A stretch of DNA of 64,000 nucleotides from Sphingomonas sp. 1F27F7B (GTDB lineage Bacteria; Pseudomonadota; Alphaproteobacteria; Sphingomonadales; Sphingomonadaceae), in contig NZ_SCMK01000019.1 in NCBI RefSeq assembly GCF_005503355.1, forward strand, positions 36,347-100,346. Reading direction: 5' to 3'. Position 1 is the stretch's first letter, and every line of letters begins with the position of its first letter. This document shows positions 7,705 to 16,209 of the stretch, in pieces. The position numbers and the translations under genes were made by a program. The notes beneath the pieces were generated by a model. That model ran no database searches and was not told the origin of the DNA. It saw only the letters and a list, made by a program, of their open reading frames with translations.

Positions 7705-10163
7705 TGCGCGTGCTGCTGCGTTCCCTCCTGGCCGTTGCCGCGCTGCTCGCCGCGGCGCCCGTCCTTGCCCAGGTGCACCCGCGTTCCGATTTCCCGCCGG
7801 CGATCGAGGCCGAGATCCGGGCCGCCAAGGAAAGCATGATGTCCGATCAGGCGGAGGCGCTCCGCCACGCCGCCGCGATCGACGGCCTGGCGCGGGGCCT
7901 GCGGGACGAGCGGCGGCGGGTGCTGGCGCTGGGTACTGCGCGCTGGCTGGCCGCCGAGGCGCATATCCGCAACGAGGAGCCCGCCAAGGCCGCGCCGCTG
8001 CTCTCCGACGGCCTGAACCTGATCCGTTCGATTCCGGAGCCGATCAAGCTGCGCGGCGACCTCATGATGTCGCAGGGCGCCTTCTTCATGGCGCGCGACC
8101 AGGCGGCGCAGGCGCTGGACAGCTACCAGAACGCCTTTCGCATCTTCGGCGAGGTGAAGGAGCCGCGCAGCCAGGCGATCGCGTTGCAGAACATCGGCGG
8201 GCTCTACAGCGTCGCCAATGACGATGCCCGCGCCGAGGAATATTTCCACCAGGCGGCCGTGCTGTTCACCGACGATCCGGTGCTTTCGCTCTCGCTCCAC
8301 AACAGCCGCGGCAATGTGCTCGCCAAGCTGGGCCGCGATGCGGAGGCGAGCAAGGAATATGATGCGGCGATCGTCGTCGCACGCGGCATGAACAAGCCGC
8401 TGCTCGAAGCGCGCCTGCTCAGCAACCTCGCGCGCAGCCAGGTGGCGCTGAAACGCTATGACGACGCCAACCGGACGATCACGCGCGGCTTCGAGCTCAT
8501 CCGCGGCGCCGATGCCGACGTGCTGCGGCGGCACCTGCTCGCAACCGCCGCCGCCCTTGCTTCCGAACGAGGGAATATCGGGGAGGCGTTGCGGTTCATC
8601 CACGGCACTTTCGACGGCATGGACCTGGGAAAGACCACGGTCGAATTCCGCAGCGACCATTTCTACGCCTATCAGATATTCGAGAAGGCGGGGAATGCGC
8701 GGGAAGCGCTGACGCATCTCCAGGCGATGAAGCGCCTCGACGATGAATCCACCAAGGTGGCCGCCACCGCCGGCGCGGCGCTGATGGCGGCGCAGTTCGA
8801 CTGGGCGAAGCAGCAGAACCAGATCCTGCAGCTCCAGACCCGCGAGGCCGAGGGGCGGGCCCGATATCTGCAGACGCTGTTCCTCCTGATCGGCGCCGCG
8901 ACGGTGATCGTCATGGCCGCGCTCGGCTGGGGCCTGATCACGGTTCGTCGCAGCCGCAACAAGGTGCGCGCCGCCAACATCGTGCTCGGCGAGACAAATG
9001 TGGCGCTGGAAAAGGCACTCAAGGCCAAGACCGAGTTCCTCGCCACCACCAGCCACGAGATCCGCACGCCGCTGAACGGCATCCTGGGCATGACTCAGGT
9101 CATGCTTTCGGATTCGAAGCTCGAGGCGCAGACGCGCGAGCGGATCGGCATCGTCCATGGCGCGGGCGTCACCATGCGCGCGCTGGTCGACGACATCCTC
9201 GACGTCGCCAAGATGGAGACGGGCAATCTGAGCGTGGAAGCCGCACCGATGGATCTGTGCGCCACGCTCCGGGACGTCACGCGTCTGTGGGAGGAGCAGG
9301 CGCGCGCGAAGGGGCTCGCCTTCCGGCTCGAGCTCAGCCACGCCCCCCACTGGATCGTCAGCGACGCCACTCGCCTGCGCCAGGTGGCGTTCAACTTGCT
9401 CTCCAACGCGATCAAATTCACCGAGAAGGGCGGCGTCACGCTGCGTGCGGTGGCCGAGGGCGAAGGCGATGCGCGCCGGCTCAAGCTGTCCATCGAGGAT
9501 ACCGGGATCGGCATCCCGCGCGAGAAGTTCGAGGAGATATTCGAGAGCTTCCGCCAGGTCGACACCAGCACCACGCGCCGTTTCGGCGGCACCGGCCTGG
9601 GCCTCGCCATCTGCCGCAATCTCGCCCGGGCGCTGGGCGGCGACATCATGGTGGAGAGCGAGGACGGCAAGGGTTCGCGCTTCATCGTCGACCTGCCGCT
9701 TGTCCCGGCCGAAGCGCCCGCGGCGGCTGCGGCGAGCGAAGGTGCGGCGGGCTTCGACCTGGTCGTGCTCGACAGGAATCCCATCGCGCGCTCGATGCTG
9801 CGCACCCTGCTGGAACCGCGCGTCGCCCGGTTGCGCTTCGCCGGTTCCGCCGCGGAGGCCGTTCCGATGCTCGAGGCAGGCGGTGTCAGCCATCTCCTTG
9901 CCGACGAGGCTACGCTGAAGGCCGAGGCGGATGGCCCCGTGCGGGCGCTTGCGATGCTGCGCGCAGCGGCCGAAGACGCGGTCCATGCGATCCTCTGGCT
10001 CAGGCCCGATGCAGAGACCGCTGCTGAGCTGATTGCAGCAAGTAACGGCAAGATAATCGAAAAACCTATTACCGGCGTTGGCTTGATCGATGCTATCATT
10101 CCATCAGCGGAAGAAAATTCCGGCAAGAGGGAGGGGGACCCGCTTGTATCTCGGGCGGCTTAG
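7704..10163 (+). CDS. TPR-repeat sensor histidine kinase with C-terminal degenerate receiver domain
   Basis: 819 residues. There is an N-terminal signal peptide (LLAVAALLAAAPVLA), then a periplasmic TPR-like region of about 350 residues (AIALQNIGGLYSVANDDARA and similar), one membrane segment at about 391-412 (LFLLIGAATVIVMAALGWGL) and a short coiled linker. The HisKA domain has His451 in TTSHEIRTPLNGILGM, the ATPase has NLLSNAIKFTEKGG, DTGIGIP and GGTGLGLAIC. The last about 120 residues look like a receiver (VVLDRNPIARSMLRTLL, later IIEKPITG), but the phospho-acceptor strand is atypical. It is coupled to the EAL gene upstream and followed 74 bp later by a single-domain response regulator, its likely partner. 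The signal is unknown. Confidence 0.88.
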   Translation: MRVLLRSLLAVAALLAAAPVLAQVHPRSDFPPAIEAEIRAAKESMMSDQAEALRHAAAIDGLARGLRDERRRVLALGTARWLAAEAHIRNEEPAKAAPLLSDGLNLIRSIPEPIKLRGDLMMSQGAFFMARDQAAQALDSYQNAFRIFGEVKEPRSQAIALQNIGGLYSVANDDARAEEYFHQAAVLFTDDPVLSLSLHNSRGNVLAKLGRDAEASKEYDAAIVVARGMNKPLLEARLLSNLARSQVALKRYDDANRTITRGFELIRGADADVLRRHLLATAAALASERGNIGEALRFIHGTFDGMDLGKTTVEFRSDHFYAYQIFEKAGNAREALTHLQAMKRLDDESTKVAATAGAALMAAQFDWAKQQNQILQLQTREAEGRARYLQTLFLLIGAATVIVMAALGWGLITVRRSRNKVRAANIVLGETNVALEKALKAKTEFLATTSHEIRTPLNGILGMTQVMLSDSKLEAQTRERIGIVHGAGVTMRALVDDILDVAKMETGNLSVEAAPMDLCATLRDVTRLWEEQARAKGLAFRLELSHAPHWIVSDATRLRQVAFNLLSNAIKFTEKGGVTLRAVAEGEGDARRLKLSIEDTGIGIPREKFEEIFESFRQVDTSTTRRFGGTGLGLAICRNLARALGGDIMVESEDGKGSRFIVDLPLVPAEAPAAAAASEGAAGFDLVVLDRNPIARSMLRTLLEPRVARLRFAGSAAEAVPMLEAGGVSHLLADEATLKAEADGPVRALAMLRAAAEDAVHAILWLRPDAETAAELIAASNGKIIEKPITGVGLIDAIIPSAEENSGKREGDPLVSRAA

Positions 10164-10237
10164 GGCGATAGCACACCGGACATGAAAAAAACGGTCGCGC
10201 GCATCTCGGGGAAACCGGTCGCCACGGGCGGACGGGC

Positions 10238-10627
10238 ATGAATATCCTCTTCATCGAGGACGATCCGATGAACCGTCGGGTCGTGAAGGACATGCTCGAC
10301 GTCGCGGGGGCCACGATGGCGGAAGCGAGCTGGGCCGAGGAGGGCCTGGCGATGCTCGACGCGGAATCGTTCGACGTCGTGCTGGTCGATCTGCGCATGC
10401 CAGGCATGGACGGTTTCGAGACGATCCGCCGCATCCGCGCGCGCGGCGACGCGAAGGGCGAACTGCCGATCATCGTCGTCACCGCCGACACTGCGGTGGA
10501 CCTGCGCGAGCGCTGCCTCGCGATCGGTGCCGACGACGTGCTGTTCAAGCCGGTGGCGATGGACGCGCTGTTCGATTCGATCGGCCGCGTGCTCGCGATC
10601 CGCGGCGGTGGCGGGATGATCCTCTGA
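10238..10627 (+). CDS. Single-domain (CheY-like) response regulator
   Basis: 129 residues, a receiver only: acidic pair in FIEDDPMNRR, phospho-acceptor Asp51 in VVLVDLRMPGMDG, the Thr in IIVVTAD and the conserved Lys in VLFKPV. No output domain, so it works by protein contact or as a phosphate shuttle. FIEDDPMNRRVVKDML resembles the DivK/hybrid-kinase receiver style. It follows the TPR kinase on the same strand, so the three-gene set EAL-kinase-receiver suggests phospho-control of c-di-GMP turnover (inference). Confidence 0.9.
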   Translation: MNILFIEDDPMNRRVVKDMLDVAGATMAEASWAEEGLAMLDAESFDVVLVDLRMPGMDGFETIRRIRARGDAKGELPIIVVTADTAVDLRERCLAIGADDVLFKPVAMDALFDSIGRVLAIRGGGGMIL

Positions 10628-10679
10628 TTCCGGGCGGGGCGGCGGGAACGGGTTGGTCCGTTCCCGCCGTCCGCGGGTC

Positions 10680-11585
10680 TCAGCGCGCGATGCCGATCAC
10701 TGCGACCGCGGTGTATCCGTCGGCGATATTTCCGCTCATCGCCGGCGTCTGCTGGGCGATCTGGGCGCTGCTATTGTCGCCGAACACATTGTCGCTGCTC
10801 AGACTGACGCCCGCGAAGTTGCGGATGCTGGCCGTATAGCCGCTCGCGCCGTTATAGACCGTGCCGCACGCCGCGCTCGGCATCGCGAGTTGCGAGACGA
10901 GCGTCGCATAGCGACCGCCCGTGGCGTTCGCCAGGCTCGAGAAGACCTCGAAATGGATGTGTGGCCAGCGCCCGGCATAGCAGCCGGGGAAGATGGTGGT
11001 GAATGTCGCCCGGCCATTGGAATCGGTCACGCCGACGCCGCGCAGATAGCTCTCTGCCGGCAGGTCGTAGAGCGAGTATTTCCCGTCGCGGTCGCAGTGC
11101 CAGAGGTAGATGGCATGGCCGGCCAGCGGCGCGCAGGCGGCGTTCACGTCGACCAGGGTAAGCGTCAACACCACCGGCACTCCGGCCGCCGTGGCAGTCG
11201 AGCTGCCGAGGAAGCTGGAACGAATGTCGCTGCGCACCACGTTGGCGGCGGTGAGCACGTTCGACGTGATTCCGCTCGAAATGTTGGTGCCGTCGGCCGG
11301 ATAGGGGCCGTTGGTCTCGACGGGGTCGGCGACGCAGCTGCCGCCGGTTGCGGCGGGCGTTGGCGCGGCAGTGGCCGCGGGTGAAGGGGTTGGCGTGGCG
11401 CCGCTCGCTTCCGTGCCGCCGGCGCTCGCGGACATGGCCGCGGATGATCCGCCGTCGCAGGACGCGAGCATTGCGGCCCCGCTCGCCCCCGCGAACCAGC
11501 CGAGCGCCCGCCGGCGGCTGGCGAGCCGCGTCATTGTCTTCAGGTCATGGGCAAGGCCCAGGTCGTGCGCATCTCGATGATCCAT
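10680..11585 (-). CDS. Intradiol ring-cleavage dioxygenase-like Tat lipoprotein
   Basis: 301 residues from the ATG at 11585, which has AGGAGG 6 nt upstream. The N-terminus carries a twin-arginine-type signal (ASRRRALGWFAGASG) ending in a lipobox-like LASC, then a Thr/Pro/Ala-rich linker. The C-terminal domain has the intradiol dioxygenase iron site: a Tyr in AIYLWHCDRDGKYS, a Tyr in GCYAGRWPHIHFEVF and both His of HIH. Such exported relatives are common, and their catechol-type substrates are mostly untested. It stands alone, with no aromatic catabolism genes nearby, so a role in primary aromatic degradation is doubtful. Confidence 0.85.
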   Translation of the reverse strand: MDHRDAHDLGLAHDLKTMTRLASRRRALGWFAGASGAAMLASCDGGSSAAMSASAGGTEASGATPTPSPAATAAPTPAATGGSCVADPVETNGPYPADGTNISSGITSNVLTAANVVRSDIRSSFLGSSTATAAGVPVVLTLTLVDVNAACAPLAGHAIYLWHCDRDGKYSLYDLPAESYLRGVGVTDSNGRATFTTIFPGCYAGRWPHIHFEVFSSLANATGGRYATLVSQLAMPSAACGTVYNGASGYTASIRNFAGVSLSSDNVFGDNSSAQIAQQTPAMSGNIADGYTAVAVIGIAR

Positions 11586-11673
11586 TGTGCCTCCTTGGTT
11601 GGAAGGCTCTGGTCACATGCCGGACACATGCCGGAATTTCGGGCAGTCGCCGAATATTTCAATGGGTCGCGGC

Positions 11674-12936
11674 TCAGGCCGGCAAGCGGACGCGGACCCG
11701 CCCTCCGCCGCCGGGGCGATTCTCCAGCCTCACCTCGCCGCCATGTGCTTCGGCGATCGAGCGGACGATCGCCAGGCCCAGCCCGGTGCCGCCGGTCTCC
11801 CGGCTCCGGGAAGCCTCGCCGCGGACGAAGGGCGCGAACAGCGCTTCGGCCCGCGCCAGGTCGAAGCCGCGCCCGTCATCCTCCACGGTCACGTCCACCT
11901 TGCCGTCATGCAGCGCCCAGGCGAGCCGCGCGCGTTCGCCGTAGCGCACCGCGTTCTCGATGAGGTTGGAGAACAGCCGCCGCAGCGCCGCGGAATCGCC
12001 GCGCACCACCGCGCGGGGACCCGCCGCGACGGTCACCGGCGTGCCGGCGGTGGAGAGATCGTCAACCAGGCTCTCGATCAGGCTGCCCAGGTCCAGCCTC
12101 TGGTGCGAGGCCCCATCGCGGCCATCGCGCGTGAAGCTGAGCGCGGCCTTGATCATCGCGCGCATCTCCTCGATGTCCGCTTCGGCGCGCAGGCGGGCAT
12201 CGTCGGGCAGCCGCTCCACCCAGAAGGCGATGCGCGAGAGCGGCGTGCCCAGATCGTGCGCGATCGCGCCGAGCATCGCGCTGCGGTTCTCGGCTTCGAG
12301 CAGGATGCGCTCCTGCATGCTGTCGAGCGCGCGGGCGAGCTCGTGCACCTCGCGCGGGCCCGTTTGCGGGATCGGCTGGCGCGCGCCCAGTCGCACGCGC
12401 GTCGCTGCGCGGGCCAGTTCGCGGATCGGCCGCGAGATCCGCCGCGCGACTCCCCAGGCGAGCAGCGAGAGCACCAGCAGCGTGCCGAGCATTCCCAGCA
12501 GGCGGACCAAGTGCCAGGGCGTAAAGGCGGGCTTCGGCAGGCTGGTGGCGACGACCCAGCCATTCTGCACTTCCAGCGCCACGGTGAAGCTGCCGCGCAT
12601 GTCCTGCTCGGGATCGCGCGCCGGAATCTGATAGAGCCCGTGCACCCGCTCCGCGGGCACGTCCATCAGCCGGGCGATCGCAGCGTCGCGCTCGGGGGAG
12701 GGGTGTTCGTCTTCGCGGCCGAACTTGTCCTCGTTCGTGCGGGTCACGGTCATGCGCCGCTGGGCGGCGGGCGGCACGCTGCCGGTGCGCAGTGCCTCGG
12801 CCACGCGGGCGAGCGGCAGCGGCCCCGGCCCCGGCGGCGGGCCGTTGAACATGATCGTGAACTGCGTCGTCGTCGCGATCACCGCGGCGGCGATGACGAG
12901 CAGGACGATGGGAACGGTGATCGAGCGCCGAGTCAC
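11674..12936 (-). CDS. Two-component sensor histidine kinase (EnvZ-like architecture)
   Basis: 420 residues from a GTG at 12936, 4 nt after the response-regulator stop. Membrane segment at about 8-28, a periplasmic loop of about 115 residues, a second segment at about 145-163, HAMP (ARRISRPIRELARAATRV), HisKA with His227 in AIAHDLGTPLSRI and an ATPase ending GGTGLGLAIVRSIAEAHGG. The H-box with HDLGTPL rather than HELRTPL is typical of the EnvZ group. It is the cognate partner of the OmpR-type regulator just upstream. Signal unknown. Confidence 0.92.
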   Translation of the reverse strand: MTRRSITVPIVLLVIAAAVIATTTQFTIMFNGPPPGPGPLPLARVAEALRTGSVPPAAQRRMTVTRTNEDKFGREDEHPSPERDAAIARLMDVPAERVHGLYQIPARDPEQDMRGSFTVALEVQNGWVVATSLPKPAFTPWHLVRLLGMLGTLLVLSLLAWGVARRISRPIRELARAATRVRLGARQPIPQTGPREVHELARALDSMQERILLEAENRSAMLGAIAHDLGTPLSRIAFWVERLPDDARLRAEADIEEMRAMIKAALSFTRDGRDGASHQRLDLGSLIESLVDDLSTAGTPVTVAAGPRAVVRGDSAALRRLFSNLIENAVRYGERARLAWALHDGKVDVTVEDDGRGFDLARAEALFAPFVRGEASRSRETGGTGLGLAIVRSIAEAHGGEVRLENRPGGGGRVRVRLPA

Positions 12937-12940
12937 GGGA

Positions 12941-13681
12941 TCACTTGGTCGCGACTTCGGCGACGAACATATAGCCTTCGTTGCGGATGGTGCGGATCAG
13001 GTCCTCGGAGCCCGGGCGGGCGAGCTTCTTGCGCAGGCGGCTCATCTGCACGTCGATCGCGCGGTCGAAATGTTCGGCGTTGGGGCCGCGCGAGAAGTCG
13101 AGCAGCATGTCGCGGGTCAACACCCGGCGCGGCCGCTCGACCAGGGCGAGCAGCAGGCGGAACTCGCCGTCGGACAGGTTGATGATCACCTCGTCCGGAT
13201 CCCAGAGCTGGCGGGCCACCGGATCCAGCCGCCAGCCGGCGAAGCGAAGGAAGGCGCGGGTCGGCAGCGCGGTCGGCGCGGCGCGGTCGCCCTGGCTGCG
13301 GCGCAGCACCGAACGGATGCGGGCGAGCAGCTCGCGCGGATTGGCGGGTTTCGGGACGTAATCGTCCGCGCCCATTTCCAGCCCCACGATCCGGTCGATG
13401 TCCTCGCCGATCACGGAATGGAGGATCACCGCGGGGCCGGTCTCGCGGTCCATCGAGCGCAGGATGGCGAGTCCGTCCTCGCCCGGCATCATCACGTCGA
13501 GGATGATCAGCGCGTAATCGTACCGCGCGGCGAGCGCGTGCATCTCGGTCCCGCCTGCAGCGGTGTCGACGACATAGCCGTGCTGCGACAGAAAGGCCGC
13601 GGTGAGTTCGCGGATACCGGGATCGTCGTCGACGATCAGCAGGCGGGTCTCGAGGTCCAAGGCCAAGGCGTCTTGCAGCAT
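12941..13681 (-). CDS. OmpR-family response regulator
   Basis: 246 residues: receiver with LLIVDDDPGIRELT, phospho-acceptor Asp62 (IILDVMMPGEDG) and Lys in DDYVPKPANP, then a winged-helix output with LSDGEFRLLLALVERPRRV and VDVQMSRLRKKL-like recognition helix (here IDVQMSRLRKKLARPG). It sits 4 bp ahead of its kinase on the minus strand. An inverted repeat GTTAGG-N7-CCTAAC starts 9 bp upstream of the start codon, which suggests autoregulation (inference). Target genes unknown. Confidence 0.93.
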   Translation of the reverse strand: MLQDALALDLETRLLIVDDDPGIRELTAAFLSQHGYVVDTAAGGTEMHALAARYDYALIILDVMMPGEDGLAILRSMDRETGPAVILHSVIGEDIDRIVGLEMGADDYVPKPANPRELLARIRSVLRRSQGDRAAPTALPTRAFLRFAGWRLDPVARQLWDPDEVIINLSDGEFRLLLALVERPRRVLTRDMLLDFSRGPNAEHFDRAIDVQMSRLRKKLARPGSEDLIRTIRNEGYMFVAEVATK

Positions 13682-13689
13682 CCGACAGG

Positions 13690-13708
13690 GTTAGGATGCG
13701 AGCCTAAC
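13690..13708. promoter_or_regulatory. Inverted repeat GTTAGG-N7-CCTAAC before the OmpR-type regulator
   Basis: 6-bp perfect arms at 13690-13695 and 13703-13708 separated by 7 bp, directly upstream of the regulator start at 13681. Position and symmetry fit an operator overlapping the promoter or leader. The binding factor is unproven. Confidence 0.4.
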
Positions 13709-13820
13709 GCCCGTATTGCAGCGCTGCAACGCGCGGAAACATCGGAAGGGAAGAGGCGCCCGCTCCGAAGGGGCAATCGCCGACCCGGCGCATTATTTGC
13801 TAATGATTAGCAGTAACCTG

Positions 13821-15107
13821 TCACTCCTCGAGTATCCGCGAATGTTTCGCAGTGTCCCGCATGCACAGATAGGTGATCAGCGAGACGCCGATCATCCCGG
13901 TGACGTACCAGTAGAAGCCGCGCTCCCAGCCGGCATCCTTGAACCACAGCGCGACATACTCCGCCGTCCCGCCGAACGCTGCGTTGGCGACGGCATAGGG
14001 AAAGGCGACGCCGAGGGTGCGGATGTGCGCGGGGAAGAGCTCCGCCTTCACCACGGCATTGATCGACGTATAGCCGGTCACGATCACGAGCGCGCCCAGC
14101 ATGAGCAGGAAGGCGAGCAGGGGGCTGCGCACGCTCTCCAGCGTGGTGAAGATCGGCCAGGTCAGCAGCACGCCGAGCACGCCGAAGCCGATCATCAGCG
14201 GCTTGCGCCCGATCCGGTCGGAAAGCGCGCCGGCCAGCGGCTGGATCAGCATGAAGCCGAACAGCGCCGCGGCATTGATCTCCGAAGCCGTGGCGCGATC
14301 GAAGCCGGAAGTGTTGACCAGGAACTTCTGCAGGTAGATCGAATAGGCATAGAAGGCGAGCGTGCCGCCCGCGGTGAGCAGCATCACCAGCATGACTTCG
14401 CGCAGATGGTGCCGGCGCAGCGCGAAGATGCTCGAACGGCCCGCGCTCCGCTTCTCGAAGCTCTCGGTTTCGGCCAGCCGGCGCCGCAGCCAGAACACGA
14501 TCACCGCCAGCGCGCCGCCGATCAGGAAGGGGATGCGCCAGCCCCAGGCGTCGAGATCCGCCTCGCTCAGCGTCGATTGCAGTACGAGCAGCACGAGCAG
14601 CGCCACCAGCTGGCCGGAGATCAAGGTGACGTACTGGAAGCTCGACCAGAAGCCGCGATGCTGCTTGCCGGCCATTTCGGAGAGATAGGTGGCGCTGGCG
14701 CCATATTCGCCGCCCACCGATATGCCCTGCATCAGCCGGGCGAGCACGAGCAGCGCGGGCGCGGCGACGCCGATTGTGGCATAGCCGGGGGTGAGCGCGA
14801 TCAGCAGCGATCCGGCGCACATCAGCGTCACCGACAGCGTCAGCCCCGCCTTGCGGCCATATCGGTCGCCATAGATGCCCATCAGCCAGCCGCCCACCGG
14901 CCGCATCAGGAAGCCGACCGCGAACACCGCCGAGGCATTGAGCAACTGCGCGGTCTGGTCGCCCTTGGGGAAGAAGTGCGGCGCGAAATAGAGCGTGAAG
15001 GCCGAATAGGCGTACCAGTCGTACCATTCGACCAGATTGCCGGCCGACCCTCCCAGGATCGAGCGCAGGCGGTGTCGAGGCGGCGTGGCGGTATCGGCTG
15101 CTGTCAT
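13821..15107 (-). CDS. MFS transporter, metabolite:H+ symporter (MHS) family, alpha-ketoglutarate permease-like
   Basis: 428 residues, about 12 membrane segments. The start NLVEWYDWYAYSAFTLYFAP and loop GIYGDRYGRKAGL are the MHS-family signatures seen in KgtP/ProP/ShiA-type carriers; GISVGGEYGASATYLSEMA is the conserved fourth segment. The family imports organic acids, betaines or similar compounds with protons across the inner membrane. Closest in style to alpha-ketoglutarate permease, but the substrate cannot be fixed from sequence. It is monocistronic and divergent from a lipoprotein gene at 15197. Confidence 0.88.
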   Translation of the reverse strand: MTAADTATPPRHRLRSILGGSAGNLVEWYDWYAYSAFTLYFAPHFFPKGDQTAQLLNASAVFAVGFLMRPVGGWLMGIYGDRYGRKAGLTLSVTLMCAGSLLIALTPGYATIGVAAPALLVLARLMQGISVGGEYGASATYLSEMAGKQHRGFWSSFQYVTLISGQLVALLVLLVLQSTLSEADLDAWGWRIPFLIGGALAVIVFWLRRRLAETESFEKRSAGRSSIFALRRHHLREVMLVMLLTAGGTLAFYAYSIYLQKFLVNTSGFDRATASEINAAALFGFMLIQPLAGALSDRIGRKPLMIGFGVLGVLLTWPIFTTLESVRSPLLAFLLMLGALVIVTGYTSINAVVKAELFPAHIRTLGVAFPYAVANAAFGGTAEYVALWFKDAGWERGFYWYVTGMIGVSLITYLCMRDTAKHSRILEE

Positions 15108-15196
15108 CGCGCCACTATGCCGTCAGGAATCGCGCTTGTCTTTGGCTGCGATATCGGCTGTGTGGCGCCACGAATTTGGAGAGGAAGTTCCGGAAG

Positions 15197-15763
15197 ATGC
15201 GTGCCATCCTGCTCGTCGGTGCCCTTGTGCTTGCCGGTTGTCAGTCCGCCGCGGAGCGCCAGGCCGCGGCAACCGGCGAGTTCGAAGTGCATAATGCCTC
15301 GATGAAGGAGGTGTCCGGCCTCTCCAAGGCGGCGCACTCCAAGACGCTGATGCAGCCCGGTACGTGGGATTCGGGGATGGAGGTCCTGTCTGCGGAGTTC
15401 GCGGACGGCCCGGACAAGGCCGATCAGCTGGCGGCGGTGCAGAAGCAGCAGCGCCATGCGGTGAAGTGCCAGACGGCGAGCGACCTCAAGCCGCTCGACA
15501 TCGAGAATCTCGAAAAGGTGGCCGGCACCTGCACTTTCCCGCGCTTCGTGCAGAAGGGCGGGAAGCTGGACGTGGAGATCCAGTGCACGCAGGCGAACGG
15601 CGCGAAGACGACGCTTCTCTATGTCGGCGCCATGGGCAAGCAAGCCTATGACGTGACGGTCGATCAGAAGAGTGGCGTGAAGGGTCAGCCGGGCTATGCC
15701 GCAATCCGGATGCGCGTCTATGGCAAGCGGCTTGGCCTCTGCCAGGGCAAGCCGGCCGCGTGA
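15197..15763 (+). CDS. DUF3617-like lipoprotein
   Basis: 188 residues from the ATG at 15197, chosen because it begins a lipoprotein signal (MRAILLVGALVLAGC; lipobox LAGC) and has GGAAG directly upstream; a TTG 21 nt earlier is an alternative. The mature part has the DUF3617 pattern: an early LMQPGTWDSGMEVLS, paired cysteines (VKCQTAS ... AGTCTFPRF ... IQCTQANG) and a final C near the end. The family is periplasmic or outer-membrane anchored with no assigned function. Expressed alone between the MHS transporter and rpsU. Confidence 0.8.
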   Translation: MRAILLVGALVLAGCQSAAERQAAATGEFEVHNASMKEVSGLSKAAHSKTLMQPGTWDSGMEVLSAEFADGPDKADQLAAVQKQQRHAVKCQTASDLKPLDIENLEKVAGTCTFPRFVQKGGKLDVEIQCTQANGAKTTLLYVGAMGKQAYDVTVDQKSGVKGQPGYAAIRMRVYGKRLGLCQGKPAA

Positions 15764-15909
15764 GCGGCTCGACGTGCCATCCGGGGTAGTGAGCCTGTTC
15801 GTGCTTGAAAAAATGGAATTGCGCTGTTAGGTGGCCGCCACGACGCCGCTACCCTGCGTTCCGGCGAACCCTTTTCTATTGATTTGAAGATCGGAGCACT
15901 GACGGGTTT

Positions 15910-16116
15910 ATGCAGATCATCGTTCGCGACAACAATGTCGACCAGGCGCTGCGCGCGCTCAAGAAGAAGCTGCAGCGTGAGGGCGTCTATCGCGAGATGA
16001 AGCTTCGTCGTCACTACGAGAAGCCCAGCGAGAAGCGCGCCCGCGAGCGTGCCGCTGCGGTCCGTCGTGCCCGCAAGCTCGAGCGCAAGCGCATGGAGCG
16101 CGACAGCGCCCGTTGA
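15910..16116 (+). CDS. rpsU: 30S ribosomal protein S21
   Basis: 68 residues, very basic, with the S21 start MQIIVRDNNVDQALRALKKK and the REGVYREMKLRRHYEKPSEK core; full length. S21 contacts the 16S rRNA 3' end and aids initiation. It is followed by a hairpin at 16128-16153 and then a separate FKBP gene. Confidence 0.97.
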   Translation: MQIIVRDNNVDQALRALKKKLQREGVYREMKLRRHYEKPSEKRARERAAAVRRARKLERKRMERDSAR

Positions 16117-16127
16117 TTTCGCGATCT

Positions 16128-16153
16128 GCCACGCGCGGCATCTCGCGCGTGGC
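16128..16153 (+). terminator. Hairpin downstream of rpsU (weak terminator candidate)
   Basis: GCCACGCGCG / CGCGCGTGGC with a short loop forms a strong 10-bp stem 12 bp after the rpsU stop, but no T-run follows. It may stabilise the mRNA end or work as a weak terminator. Confidence 0.4.
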
Positions 16154-16209
16154 TGTCGTGACCTTCGTGACTTTCGGGTAGTCCAATACCCGCGCCTGGA
16201 GCCTATCGC

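Noticed and set aside
7371..9986. Very long minus-strand open frame (871 codons) over the EAL and kinase genes
   Set aside because: It is antisense to two genes with clear domain signatures. Its product is rich in Arg, His, Gly and Ala with no motif, as expected for the complement of GC-rich coding DNA.
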